DNA of 52,613 bases from the NCBI GenBank assembly GCA_022777285.1, contig JALFGN010000092.1, positions 1 through 52,613 on the forward strand, read 5' to 3'. Positions 43,968 to 52,387 of the stretch are shown one piece after another. Source of the stretch: Blautia sp. (lineage in GTDB: Bacteria; Bacillota; Clostridia; Lachnospirales; Lachnospiraceae). Numbering within the stretch: the first letter of the stretch is position 1; each line of letters begins with the position of its first letter. A program made the translations under genes and the position numbers. Under the pieces are notes generated by a model that was not told the DNA's origin, made no database searches, and saw only the letters and a list, made by a program, of their open reading frames with translations.

Positions 43968-46900
43968 ATGATGAAAGAACAAGGTTTATATCGACAGCAA
44001 TTCGAACATGATAACTGCGGTATCGGTGCCGTAGTAAACAGCAAAGGTATCAAAAGCCATAAAACTGTTGAAAATGCTTTGAAAATCGTAGAACATCTGG
44101 AGCACAGAGCCGGTAAAGATGCAGAGGGTAAAACCGGCGACGGTGTTGGTATCCTGCTTCAGATTTCTCATAAATTCTTTTCCAAAACCTGTAAAAAAGA
44201 AGGCATCCATATCGGCGGAGAAAGAGAATACGGTATTGCCATGCTTTTCCTTCCTCAGGATGAACTGAAATGCAACCAGGCGAAAAAAATGTTTGAAGTC
44301 ATCGTTGAAAAAGAAGGAATGGAATTCCTCGGATATCGTACCGTACCTGTATGTCCTGAAGTTCTTGGTCACAAAGCTCTGGAAAAAATGCCTCACATTG
44401 TTCAGGCCTTTATCAAGAAACCGGAAGATGTGGAAGCAGGACTGCCTTTTGACCGGAAACTTTATATTGCCCGCCGTGTATTTGAACAGAGTAATGACAA
44501 TACTTATGTAGTTTCCATGTCCAGCCGTACCATTGTATATAAAGGTATGTTCCTGGTAGGTCAGCTTCGTACATTCTTTGCAGATCTTCAGGATGCTGAC
44601 TATGAATCTGCCATTGCTATGGTACATTCCCGTTTCAGTACAAACACCAACCCAAGCTGGGAACGTGCACATCCAAACCGCTTCATTGTACATAACGGTG
44701 AAATCAATACCATCAAAGGAAATGCAGATAAAATGCTCGCCAGAGAAGAAACCATGGCTTCTGATTATCTGAAAGGACAACTCCATAAAGTTCTTCCTGT
44801 TGTAGATACCAGAGGTTCCGATTCTGCAATGCTTGATAATACCCTTGAATTTCTCGTAATGAACGGTATGGATCTGCCTCTGGCAGTTATGGTATGTATT
44901 CCGGAACCATGGTCAAACAATCAGACCCTTTCACAGGAAAGGAGAGATTTCTATCAGTATTATGCAACTATGATGGAACCATGGGATGGACCTGCTTCCA
45001 TTCTGTTTTCTGATGGTGATGTAATGGGTGCTGTACTGGACCGCAACGGTCTTCGTCCTTCCCGTTACTATATTACAAAAAATGGTGATGTAATCCTTTC
45101 CTCTGAAGTAGGTGTCATGCCTGTACCGGAAGAAGATATTGTATTAAAGGAACGCCTGCATCCCGGAAAAATCCTTTTGGTGGATACTGTAAAAGGTGAA
45201 ATTCTCAATGATGATGCAATCAAAGAAAGATATGCCTTAAGACAGCCTTACGGAGAATGGCTGGACAGCAATCTGGTTGAACTTTCCGATCTGAAAATTC
45301 CTAACATGAAAGTGGAAAGCTATGAAAACGAAGAACTGACCAGAATGCAGAAAGCATTTGGATATACTTACGAAGAATACCGCCAGTCCATCTACAATAT
45401 GGCATTAAACAGCACAGAAGGTATTTCTGCTATGGGTATTGATACACCTCTGGCTGTACTTTCCGAGAAACATCAGCCTCTGTTTAATTATTTCAAACAG
45501 CTTTTTGCACAGGTTACCAATCCTCCAATCGATGCCATCCGTGAAGAGATCGTTACCAGTACAACTGTCTATGTCGGAAAAGATGGAAACCTGCTTCATG
45601 AACAGCCGGAAAACTGCCAGGTACTGAAAATCAATCATCCGATCCTGACCAATACAGACATGCTGAAAATCAAACACATGAACGTAAAAGGGTTTAAAGT
45701 AGCAGTTGTTCCGATTACTTATTATAAGAGTACCAGACTTGACCGTGCCATTGACCGTCTCTTTGTGGAAGTAGATAAAGCATACAAAGACGGTGCAAAC
45801 ATTCTGGTTCTCTCTGACCGTGGCGTAGACGAAAACCATATGCCGATTCCGTCACTTTTGGCAGTATCTGCTGTTCACCAGTATCTGGTTAAAACAAAGA
45901 AGAGAACTTCTCTTGCAATCATCCTGGAATCCGGTGAACCAAGAGAAGTCCATCACTTCGCTACGCTTCTCGGCTATGGTGCAAGTGCAATTAACCCTTA
46001 TCTTGCACAGGATACAATCAAAAATCTGGTAGACAGCAACATGCTGGATAAAGATTATTATGCTGCAGTAAACGATTACAACAGTGCAATTCTTCACGGT
46101 ATCGTAAAAATTGCTTCCAAAATGGGTATTTCCACTATCCAGTCTTATCAGGGTTCTAAGATTTTCGAAGCAATCGGTATCTCACAGGATGTAATCGGTA
46201 AATATTTTACAGGTACGGTAAGTCGTGTCGGCGGTATTACATTAAAAGACATTGAAAATGATGTAGATACCCGTCACTCAAAAGCTTTCGATCCCCTTGG
46301 TCTGCCTACCAATCTTCAGTTAGACAGCCTTGGCATGCACAAAGCAAAAAGTGAAGGAGAAAAACATCGTTACAATCCTCAGACCATCCATGCACTCCAG
46401 CAGGCAACCAAGAGAGGCGATTACAACCTCTTCAAAGAATATACCGCCATGGTGGATAAAGAACAGAGTGGTTATCTGAGAAGTCTTATGGATTTCAATT
46501 ATGCAGAAAATCCAATTCCTATTGATGAAGTAGAGAGCGTTGACGAGATCGTAAAACACTTTAAAACAGGTGCCATGTCTTATGGTTCCATTTCACAGGA
46601 AGCTCATGAAACACTGGCCATTGCCATGAACATGCTTCACGGAAAATCCAATACTGGTGAAGGTGGTGAAAGTGACGAACGTCTTGACAGTGCAGGATCT
46701 GAAGTAGACAGATGTTCTGCAATCAAACAGGTAGCTTCCGGACGATTTGGTGTTACCAGCCGTTATCTTGTAAGCGCAAAAGAAATCCAGATTAAAATGG
46801 CACAGGGTGCAAAACCAGGTGAGGGTGGTCATTTGCCGGCTAAAAAAGTTTACCCATGGATTGCAAAAACCAGACATTCTACCCCGGGTGTAAGTCTGAT

Positions 46901-48506
46901 TTCCCCTCCGCCACACCACGATATTTATTCCATCGAAGATCTGGCAGAGCTGATCTACGACCTGAAAAACGCAAACAAATATGCAAGAATCTCTGTAAAA
47001 CTTGTTTCTGAAGCAGGTGTTGGTACCGTAGCAGCCGGTGTTGCAAAAGCCGGTGCACAGGTAATCCTGATTTCCGGTTATGACGGTGGTACCGGTGCTG
47101 CTCCTCAGAGTTCCATTCACAATGCAGGTCTTCCATGGGAACTCGGTCTTGCAGAAACACACCAGACACTGCTTATGAACGGACTTCGTAACCGCGTTGT
47201 AATCGAAACGGACGGTAAGCTTATGAGCGGCCGTGATGTTGCCATCGCTGCCCTTCTCGGTGCAGAAGAATTCGGTTTTGCTACTGCTCCTCTTGTAACC
47301 ATGGGATGTGTTATGATGAGAGTCTGCAACCTGGATACCTGTCCGGTAGGTGTTGCAACACAGAATCCGGAACTTAGAAAACGTTTCCGTGGAAAACCGG
47401 AATATGTTGTAAACTTCATGCGTTTTATTGCTCAGGAACTGCGTGAATATATGGCAAAACTTGGTGTTCGTACACTGGATGAAATGGTCGGAAGAAGCGA
47501 TCTTCTGAAAGTAAAAGATAATCCGGAACATGCCATTGCTTCCCAGATTGACTTAAGTGCAATCCTGAACAATCCATTTGCAGAAAAAGGAGCAAAAGTT
47601 ACCTTTGATCCTTCTCAGGTATATGATTTCAAACTGGAAGAAACAAAAGATGAAAAAATCCTTCTGAAAAAACTTCAGAAATCTGTGGAAAAAGCAGAAA
47701 AAGCTTCTGTTTCCATTGATGTAACGAACACAGACCGTGCATTCGGTACTATCCTGGGTGCAGAAATCACCAGACAGCACAAAGAAGGACTTCCGGATGA
47801 TACCATTACCATCAACTGTAACGGTGCAGGCGGTCAGAGCTTCGGCGCATTCATTCCAAAAGGTCTGACTCTGACTCTGTGCGGTGACTGTAATGACTAC
47901 ATGGGCAAAGGTCTGTCCGGTGGTAAAATTGTCGTTTATCCGCCAAAATGCAGAAACTACAAAGCAGATGAAAACATTATCACAGGTAACGTTGCTCTCT
48001 ATGGCGCTACAAGTGGTACCGCATTTATCAACGGTATGGCAGGTGAACGTTTCGCAGTTCGTAACTCCGGTGCTTACGCCGTTGTAGAAGGTGTGGGTGA
48101 ACATGGATGTGAATACATGACCGGCGGCCGCGTAGTCGTACTTGGTAAAACAGACAAAAACTTTGCAGCCGGTATGAGCGGCGGTGTTGCTTATGTACTG
48201 GATGAAAAAAATGAATTATACAAGAACCTGAATAAAGCAATGATCTCAATTGAAAAAGTAGAACTGAAACCGGATATTCAGGAACTTCATGATATGATCG
48301 CAGCCCATGTAGCTGCTACCGGTTCTGAAAAAGGCCAGAAGATTTTGGATCATTTCCAGGAATATCTTCCGAAATTTAAGAAAATCATTCCGGATGACTA
48401 TAAGAAAATGATCGCAACAGCTACCCGACTGGAAGAAATGGGTATGACACCGGAACAGGCTCAGTTAGAAGCCTTTAATGAAAACTTTCAGAAAGGAGCA
48501 GAATAA
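43968..48506 (+). CDS. gltB: Glutamate synthase (GOGAT) large subunit
   Basis: 1512 residues from the ATG at 43968 (AAAGAGG upstream; an ATG follows directly at 43971). A propeptide of 16 residues precedes the nucleophile C17 (EHDNCGIGAVV). Domains in order: type II glutaminase, central domain, FMN-binding synthase domain with the [3Fe-4S] cysteines (CVMMRVCNLDTCPVGVATQ), and the GXGXG structural domain. Transfers the glutamine amide to 2-oxoglutarate, making two glutamates. Confidence 0.97.
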   Translation: MMKEQGLYRQQFEHDNCGIGAVVNSKGIKSHKTVENALKIVEHLEHRAGKDAEGKTGDGVGILLQISHKFFSKTCKKEGIHIGGEREYGIAMLFLPQDELKCNQAKKMFEVIVEKEGMEFLGYRTVPVCPEVLGHKALEKMPHIVQAFIKKPEDVEAGLPFDRKLYIARRVFEQSNDNTYVVSMSSRTIVYKGMFLVGQLRTFFADLQDADYESAIAMVHSRFSTNTNPSWERAHPNRFIVHNGEINTIKGNADKMLAREETMASDYLKGQLHKVLPVVDTRGSDSAMLDNTLEFLVMNGMDLPLAVMVCIPEPWSNNQTLSQERRDFYQYYATMMEPWDGPASILFSDGDVMGAVLDRNGLRPSRYYITKNGDVILSSEVGVMPVPEEDIVLKERLHPGKILLVDTVKGEILNDDAIKERYALRQPYGEWLDSNLVELSDLKIPNMKVESYENEELTRMQKAFGYTYEEYRQSIYNMALNSTEGISAMGIDTPLAVLSEKHQPLFNYFKQLFAQVTNPPIDAIREEIVTSTTVYVGKDGNLLHEQPENCQVLKINHPILTNTDMLKIKHMNVKGFKVAVVPITYYKSTRLDRAIDRLFVEVDKAYKDGANILVLSDRGVDENHMPIPSLLAVSAVHQYLVKTKKRTSLAIILESGEPREVHHFATLLGYGASAINPYLAQDTIKNLVDSNMLDKDYYAAVNDYNSAILHGIVKIASKMGISTIQSYQGSKIFEAIGISQDVIGKYFTGTVSRVGGITLKDIENDVDTRHSKAFDPLGLPTNLQLDSLGMHKAKSEGEKHRYNPQTIHALQQATKRGDYNLFKEYTAMVDKEQSGYLRSLMDFNYAENPIPIDEVESVDEIVKHFKTGAMSYGSISQEAHETLAIAMNMLHGKSNTGEGGESDERLDSAGSEVDRCSAIKQVASGRFGVTSRYLVSAKEIQIKMAQGAKPGEGGHLPAKKVYPWIAKTRHSTPGVSLISPPPHHDIYSIEDLAELIYDLKNANKYARISVKLVSEAGVGTVAAGVAKAGAQVILISGYDGGTGAAPQSSIHNAGLPWELGLAETHQTLLMNGLRNRVVIETDGKLMSGRDVAIAALLGAEEFGFATAPLVTMGCVMMRVCNLDTCPVGVATQNPELRKRFRGKPEYVVNFMRFIAQELREYMAKLGVRTLDEMVGRSDLLKVKDNPEHAIASQIDLSAILNNPFAEKGAKVTFDPSQVYDFKLEETKDEKILLKKLQKSVEKAEKASVSIDVTNTDRAFGTILGAEITRQHKEGLPDDTITINCNGAGGQSFGAFIPKGLTLTLCGDCNDYMGKGLSGGKIVVYPPKCRNYKADENIITGNVALYGATSGTAFINGMAGERFAVRNSGAYAVVEGVGEHGCEYMTGGRVVVLGKTDKNFAAGMSGGVAYVLDEKNELYKNLNKAMISIEKVELKPDIQELHDMIAAHVAATGSEKGQKILDHFQEYLPKFKKIIPDDYKKMIATATRLEEMGMTPEQAQLEAFNENFQKGAE

Positions 48507-48508
48507 AA

Positions 48509-49993
48509 ATGGGAAAGCCAACAGGATTTTTAGAGTATCCAAGAGAAACTGCAAAAGTAGAATCTCCAAAAGAAAGAATCAAACATTTTAATGAATTTCG
48601 TACCCCTCTGTCAAAGGAGGCTCAGCAGAAACAGGGTGCACGCTGCATGGAATGCGGCGTCCCCTTCTGCCAGGCAGGTATTATGATCTCCGGAATGGCA
48701 TCCGGATGTCCCCTGCACAATCTGGTACCGGAAGTAAATGATCTGGTCTATCATGGAAACTGGAAGCAGGCTTACGACCGTCTCAGCAAGACTCACAGCT
48801 TTCCGGAATTTACCTGCAGGGTATGCCCGGCCCTTTGCGAGGCTGCTTGTACCTGCAATCTGGATTCTCAGCCTGTATCCACAAAGGAAAATGAACGTGC
48901 TGTAATCGAAACTGCTTATGCCAATGGATGGGTAAAACCACAGCCTCCAAAAGTACGGACCGGCAAAAAAGTAGCTGTAATCGGAAGCGGTCCTTCCGGA
49001 CTTGCAGCTGCACAGCAACTGAACAAACGTGGACATCAAGTAACCGTATTTGAAAGAAAAGACCGAATCGGTGGTCTGCTCCGCTATGGAATCCCAAATA
49101 TGAAACTGGACAAATCCATCATTGACAGAAGACTGAAAGTCATGGAAGAAGAAGGTATTGTATTTAAAACAGGCATTGATGTTGGCAAAGATATTACTGC
49201 AAAAGAACTGCAGAAAGAATTTGACCGTATTGTTCTGTGCTGCGGCGCTTCCAACCCAAGAGATATCAATGTCCCGGGGCGTGATGCAAACAATATCTTC
49301 TTTGCAGTAGATTATCTCTCTTCCATCACCAAGAGCCTTCTTGATTCCGGATTCAAAGATAAAAATTTTGTATCCGCAAAAGGCAAACATGTCATCGTTA
49401 TCGGTGGCGGTGATACCGGAAATGACTGTGTAGGAACCGCCATCCGTCTGGGTGCAAAATCTGTAACACAGCTAGAAATGATGCCGAAAGCACCAGATAC
49501 CAGAACAGAAAACAATCCTTGGCCGGAATGGCCCCGTGTCTGCAAAACAGACTACGGCCAGGAAGAAGCCATTGCCGTATTTGGTCATGATCCTCGTATC
49601 TATCAGACCACTGTTACCGAATTCATCAAAGATGAAAAAGGAAATGTACAGAAAGCCAAACTGGTCAAACTGGAACCGAAAAAAGACGAAAAGACAGGCC
49701 GCATGAACATGGTTCCTGTAGAAGGAACAGAACAGATCGTGGAAGCACAGCTTGTACTGATTGCAGCCGGTTTTCTGGGAAGCCAGAAATATGTGACCGA
49801 TGCTTTCAAAGTTGCTCTGAATCCAAGAACGAACGTCGCTACCGAACCGGATCAGTATGAAACCTCTGTACCTGGCATATTTACTGCCGGTGATATGCAC
49901 AGAGGGCAGTCTCTGGTCGTATGGGCGATCCGCGAAGGACGAAAAGCTGCCGAAGCAGTGGATGCTTCTTTGATGGGATATTCAAACTTATAA
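48509..49993 (+). CDS. gltD: Glutamate synthase small subunit
   Basis: 494 residues, 2 bases after gltB. N-terminal [4Fe-4S] cysteines (CMECGVPFCQ; CRVCPALCEAAC), an FAD-binding motif (VAVIGSGPSGLAAAQQL) and an NAD(P)H-binding motif (HVIVIGGGDTGNDCVGTA). It passes electrons from NADPH to the FMN of GltB. Terminated by the tRNA-like hairpin downstream. Confidence 0.96.
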   Translation: MGKPTGFLEYPRETAKVESPKERIKHFNEFRTPLSKEAQQKQGARCMECGVPFCQAGIMISGMASGCPLHNLVPEVNDLVYHGNWKQAYDRLSKTHSFPEFTCRVCPALCEAACTCNLDSQPVSTKENERAVIETAYANGWVKPQPPKVRTGKKVAVIGSGPSGLAAAQQLNKRGHQVTVFERKDRIGGLLRYGIPNMKLDKSIIDRRLKVMEEEGIVFKTGIDVGKDITAKELQKEFDRIVLCCGASNPRDINVPGRDANNIFFAVDYLSSITKSLLDSGFKDKNFVSAKGKHVIVIGGGDTGNDCVGTAIRLGAKSVTQLEMMPKAPDTRTENNPWPEWPRVCKTDYGQEEAIAVFGHDPRIYQTTVTEFIKDEKGNVQKAKLVKLEPKKDEKTGRMNMVPVEGTEQIVEAQLVLIAAGFLGSQKYVTDAFKVALNPRTNVATEPDQYETSVPGIFTAGDMHRGQSLVVWAIREGRKAAEAVDASLMGYSNL

Positions 49994-50033
49994 ATTTCAT
50001 TTTATTCTTTTTATTGCTACCTCTTATAGAAAA

Positions 50034-50073
50034 GGCGGGTATGAGGGTTCGAATCCCTCATACCCGCCTTTTT
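50034..50073. terminator. gltD terminator shaped like a tRNA acceptor/T-arm minihelix
   Basis: A perfect 14-bp stem (50034-50047 with 50055-50068) closing the seven-base loop TTCGAAT, then TTTTT. GAGGG-TTCGAAT-CCCTC is a canonical tRNA T-arm and GGCGGGT/ACCCGCC would be a 7-bp acceptor stem. No D-arm or anticodon arm is nearby, so this is not a tRNA gene. It can also serve the convergent glycerate kinase gene. Confidence 0.88.
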
Positions 50074-50082
50074 ATTCTATTC

Positions 50083-51225
50083 TTAATGTGTTACCGCTTT
50101 TACAAAACGCATAATATTATCCATGGTCAGTTCCATATTTTCTTCACTTTTATATCTGCTCACAGAGAAATCCTCCGGCATCCGGTTAATCGTGAATATT
50201 GCTGAAATTCCCATATCATAAGCATCTTCTATTCCAGAACCGGCGCCTCCTGCCACAACTGTTACAGGAATTTTCTGCTCTTTGGCCCGTTTTCCTACAC
50301 CAATTACAACTTTTCCCCGCAGGCTCTGCGTATCCATTTTGCCTTCCCCTGTAAAAATCATATCTGCGTCTTTGATCATTTCATCAAAGTTTATCGTATC
50401 CAGCACTGTTTCAATCCCCATCTGAAGCTGAGAACCAAAAAATGCCACCATTCCGGCTCCCATAGCACCAGCTGCCCCACCTCCCGGGATTTGAGACACA
50501 TCTTTTCCTGTCTCTTTCTCGATCACTGCTGCAAACTTCTTCAGATTATCATCCAGGTTCCGGACCATATCCTCATCTGCACCTTTTTGCGGTGCGAAAA
50601 TATAAGCTGCCCCTGATTTTCCATACATTGGATTATCAATATCACACATCGTTACAACGGGAATCTTTTTCAGACGTTCATCCATACTCTCAAGAGAAAT
50701 CCTTACTACCTTTTTTAAGGTTCCTCCTGTGGGAATGAAGGCCGTTCCTGATGCATCGTAAAACCGGATACCTGCTGCTGCCGCTGCTCCTGCACCTGCA
50801 TCATTCGTACAGGAACCACCAAGACCAACTACAATCTTCTTACAGCCACTCTCGGCTGCATCCAGCATCAACTGTCCTACCCCATACGTAGTCGTTTTCT
50901 CCGGATTCTGTCTGCCCTCTACCAAAGGAAGACTCGCACAGGCGGCCATTTCAATGACAGCCGTTCCATCCGGCAGAATTCCATAGAAAGCTTCCATCTC
51001 TTCCATATAGGGACCTTTGACCATAACCCGCTTCTTTTCTCCGCCAACTGCTGCAAGAAAACAATCCACACTGCCCTCTCCTCCATCTGCTACCGGAACT
51101 TTTACTGCCTCACACTTTGGAAAATACTCTTTTACCTTCTTCTCCATAATCCTGCAAATCTGTCCGGAAGAAAGTGTCCCTTTAAAAGAATCCGGGATCA
51201 AAATCACCTTTTTCAACTCATTCAC
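50083..51225 (-). CDS. Glycerate kinase (GarK/GlxK type)
   Basis: 380 residues. Glycerate kinase type 1 motifs: VILIPDSFKGTLSSGQIC at the start, AVGGEKKRV and the glycine-rich VGLGGSCTNDAGAGAAAAAG. Phosphorylates D-glycerate, typically to 2-phosphoglycerate, feeding glycolysis. It follows the 2-hydroxyacid dehydrogenase by 37 bases; the pair would convert hydroxypyruvate (or tartronate semialdehyde-derived glycerate) to phosphoglycerate. TAGGAGGTG precedes the ATG. Confidence 0.93.
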   Translation of the reverse strand: MNELKKVILIPDSFKGTLSSGQICRIMEKKVKEYFPKCEAVKVPVADGGEGSVDCFLAAVGGEKKRVMVKGPYMEEMEAFYGILPDGTAVIEMAACASLPLVEGRQNPEKTTTYGVGQLMLDAAESGCKKIVVGLGGSCTNDAGAGAAAAAGIRFYDASGTAFIPTGGTLKKVVRISLESMDERLKKIPVVTMCDIDNPMYGKSGAAYIFAPQKGADEDMVRNLDDNLKKFAAVIEKETGKDVSQIPGGGAAGAMGAGMVAFFGSQLQMGIETVLDTINFDEMIKDADMIFTGEGKMDTQSLRGKVVIGVGKRAKEQKIPVTVVAGGAGSGIEDAYDMGISAIFTINRMPEDFSVSRYKSEENMELTMDNIMRFVKAVTH

Positions 51226-51262
51226 CTCCTAGCCTTTTTTCACCTATTGTTATGCAAAACCT

Positions 51263-52219
51263 TTACAGTTTACATACATTCTGCGGTTTCTTTTTCAGAT
51301 AAGCAAATACATTCTGGAAAACAATTTCTGCTCTTCTTTTCATAGATTCTTCTGAGACAAATGCCTGATGAGGAGTCAGAATCGTATTCTTTGCATGAAG
51401 AAGCGGATAATCCTCCGGAATCGGCGGTTCACAATCAAATACATCAATACATGCAAAACCAAGTCTGTCCTCATTTAAAGCCTCTGTCAATGCTTCATTG
51501 TCTACAATAGGCCCTCTTGCACAGTTGATAAAAACCGTATCTGGTTTCATCTTTGCGATTCTCTCCTTATTTAAAAATCCTCTTGTCTCCTCATTTAAAG
51601 GCAGATTCAAAGACACAATATCACTTTGCTCCAGTACTTCATCCAGGGAACAATATGTGATTCCCCTGTCGATTGCCTCCTGAGACTGACTTCTGTTATA
51701 AGCAATCACCTTTGCTCCAAAAGCCTGAAATAATTTAGCTGCCATGGTTCCAATCTGTCCGAGTCCGATAATTCCTACGGTTCGTCCACAAATTTCTCTT
51801 CCTCCGATACCGGCACTGGTGCCGCCATTTCTGACTACATGGTCTGCCTTCACTACATTTCTCAACGCATCTACTGCAAAACCAATAATAAGCTCTGCCA
51901 CGGTCTGATTGGAATATCCTGCTGCATTGCACACCATAATATTTTTTGCTTTGCATACTGCCGTTCCCACATGATCAATGCCTGTAAATGCTACAGAAAT
52001 CATCTTCAGATTTTGCGCAGCCTCAATAACCTCCCCTGAACAAGGATGATTTGCAATCATAATAATATCGCAGTCCCTGGAACGTTCCTTTAATTCCTCC
52101 TCATTCTTCCACAAACTATCGTAATAACAGAATTCATGCCCCATAGACTCCAGTCTTTTTCCATAATCTTCTATCATCTCTGCCGGTACTCCGATGGGCT
52201 CTAATAATGCAATCTTCAC
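51263..52219 (-). CDS. D-isomer specific 2-hydroxyacid dehydrogenase (hydroxypyruvate reductase-like)
   Basis: 318 residues from the GTG at 52219, chosen for GGGAGG 8 bases upstream and a clean family start (VKIALLEPIGVP); an upstream in-frame ATG at 52279 lacks this. NAD-binding GLGQIG (152-157), catalytic R235 (NCARGPIVD), E264 and H284 (LTPHQAF) are intact. Substrate is inferred to be hydroxypyruvate or glyoxylate from the adjacent glycerate kinase; other 2-keto acids remain possible. Confidence 0.88.
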   Translation of the reverse strand: MKIALLEPIGVPAEMIEDYGKRLESMGHEFCYYDSLWKNEEELKERSRDCDIIMIANHPCSGEVIEAAQNLKMISVAFTGIDHVGTAVCKAKNIMVCNAAGYSNQTVAELIIGFAVDALRNVVKADHVVRNGGTSAGIGGREICGRTVGIIGLGQIGTMAAKLFQAFGAKVIAYNRSQSQEAIDRGITYCSLDEVLEQSDIVSLNLPLNEETRGFLNKERIAKMKPDTVFINCARGPIVDNEALTEALNEDRLGFACIDVFDCEPPIPEDYPLLHAKNTILTPHQAFVSEESMKRRAEIVFQNVFAYLKKKPQNVCKL

Positions 52220-52300
52220 TTCGTATTTCCTCCCTGCACTCTTTTCTTTTATTATAGATAGCAATGCTGCCAGAATCAATACTTTTGCCTTGGTTGATAC

Positions 52301-52329
52301 TTGACTTTTTATATCTGTTAGTATAAGAT
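52301..52329 (+). promoter_or_regulatory. Promoter in front of the tRNA-Arg half gene (TTGACT-17-TAAGAT)
   Basis: TTGACT (52301-52306) and TAAGAT (52324-52329), 17-base spacer, placing the start about 13 bases before the tRNA 5' end. The rest of the interval between the dehydrogenase (52219) and this promoter shows no feature to me. Confidence 0.6.
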
Positions 52330-52348
52330 TATAAAGTCAAAACACATT

Positions 52349-52387
52349 GTTCCCTTAGTTAAATGGATATAACAAGTGCCTCCTAAG
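52349..52387 (+). tRNA. tRNA-Arg(CCU), 5' half only, interrupted after the anticodon loop
   Basis: The 5' acceptor strand GTTCCCT, the D-arm GTTA-AATGGATA-TAAC and the anticodon strand AGTGC plus loop CTCCTAA (anticodon CCT at 52382-52384, T33 and A37 in place) are all canonical for tRNA-Arg(CCU). The expected return strand GCACT does not follow; from about 52388 the sequence diverges, and no T-arm or 3' acceptor strand is found before the window ends. Either an intron or element interrupts the gene, with the 3' half beyond the edge, or this is a disrupted copy. Confidence 0.72.

Noticed and set aside
46593-47531. 312-codon minus-strand ORF opposite gltB
   Set aside because: Mirror ORF of gltB with Phe/Cys/Thr bias, no promoter or ribosome site.
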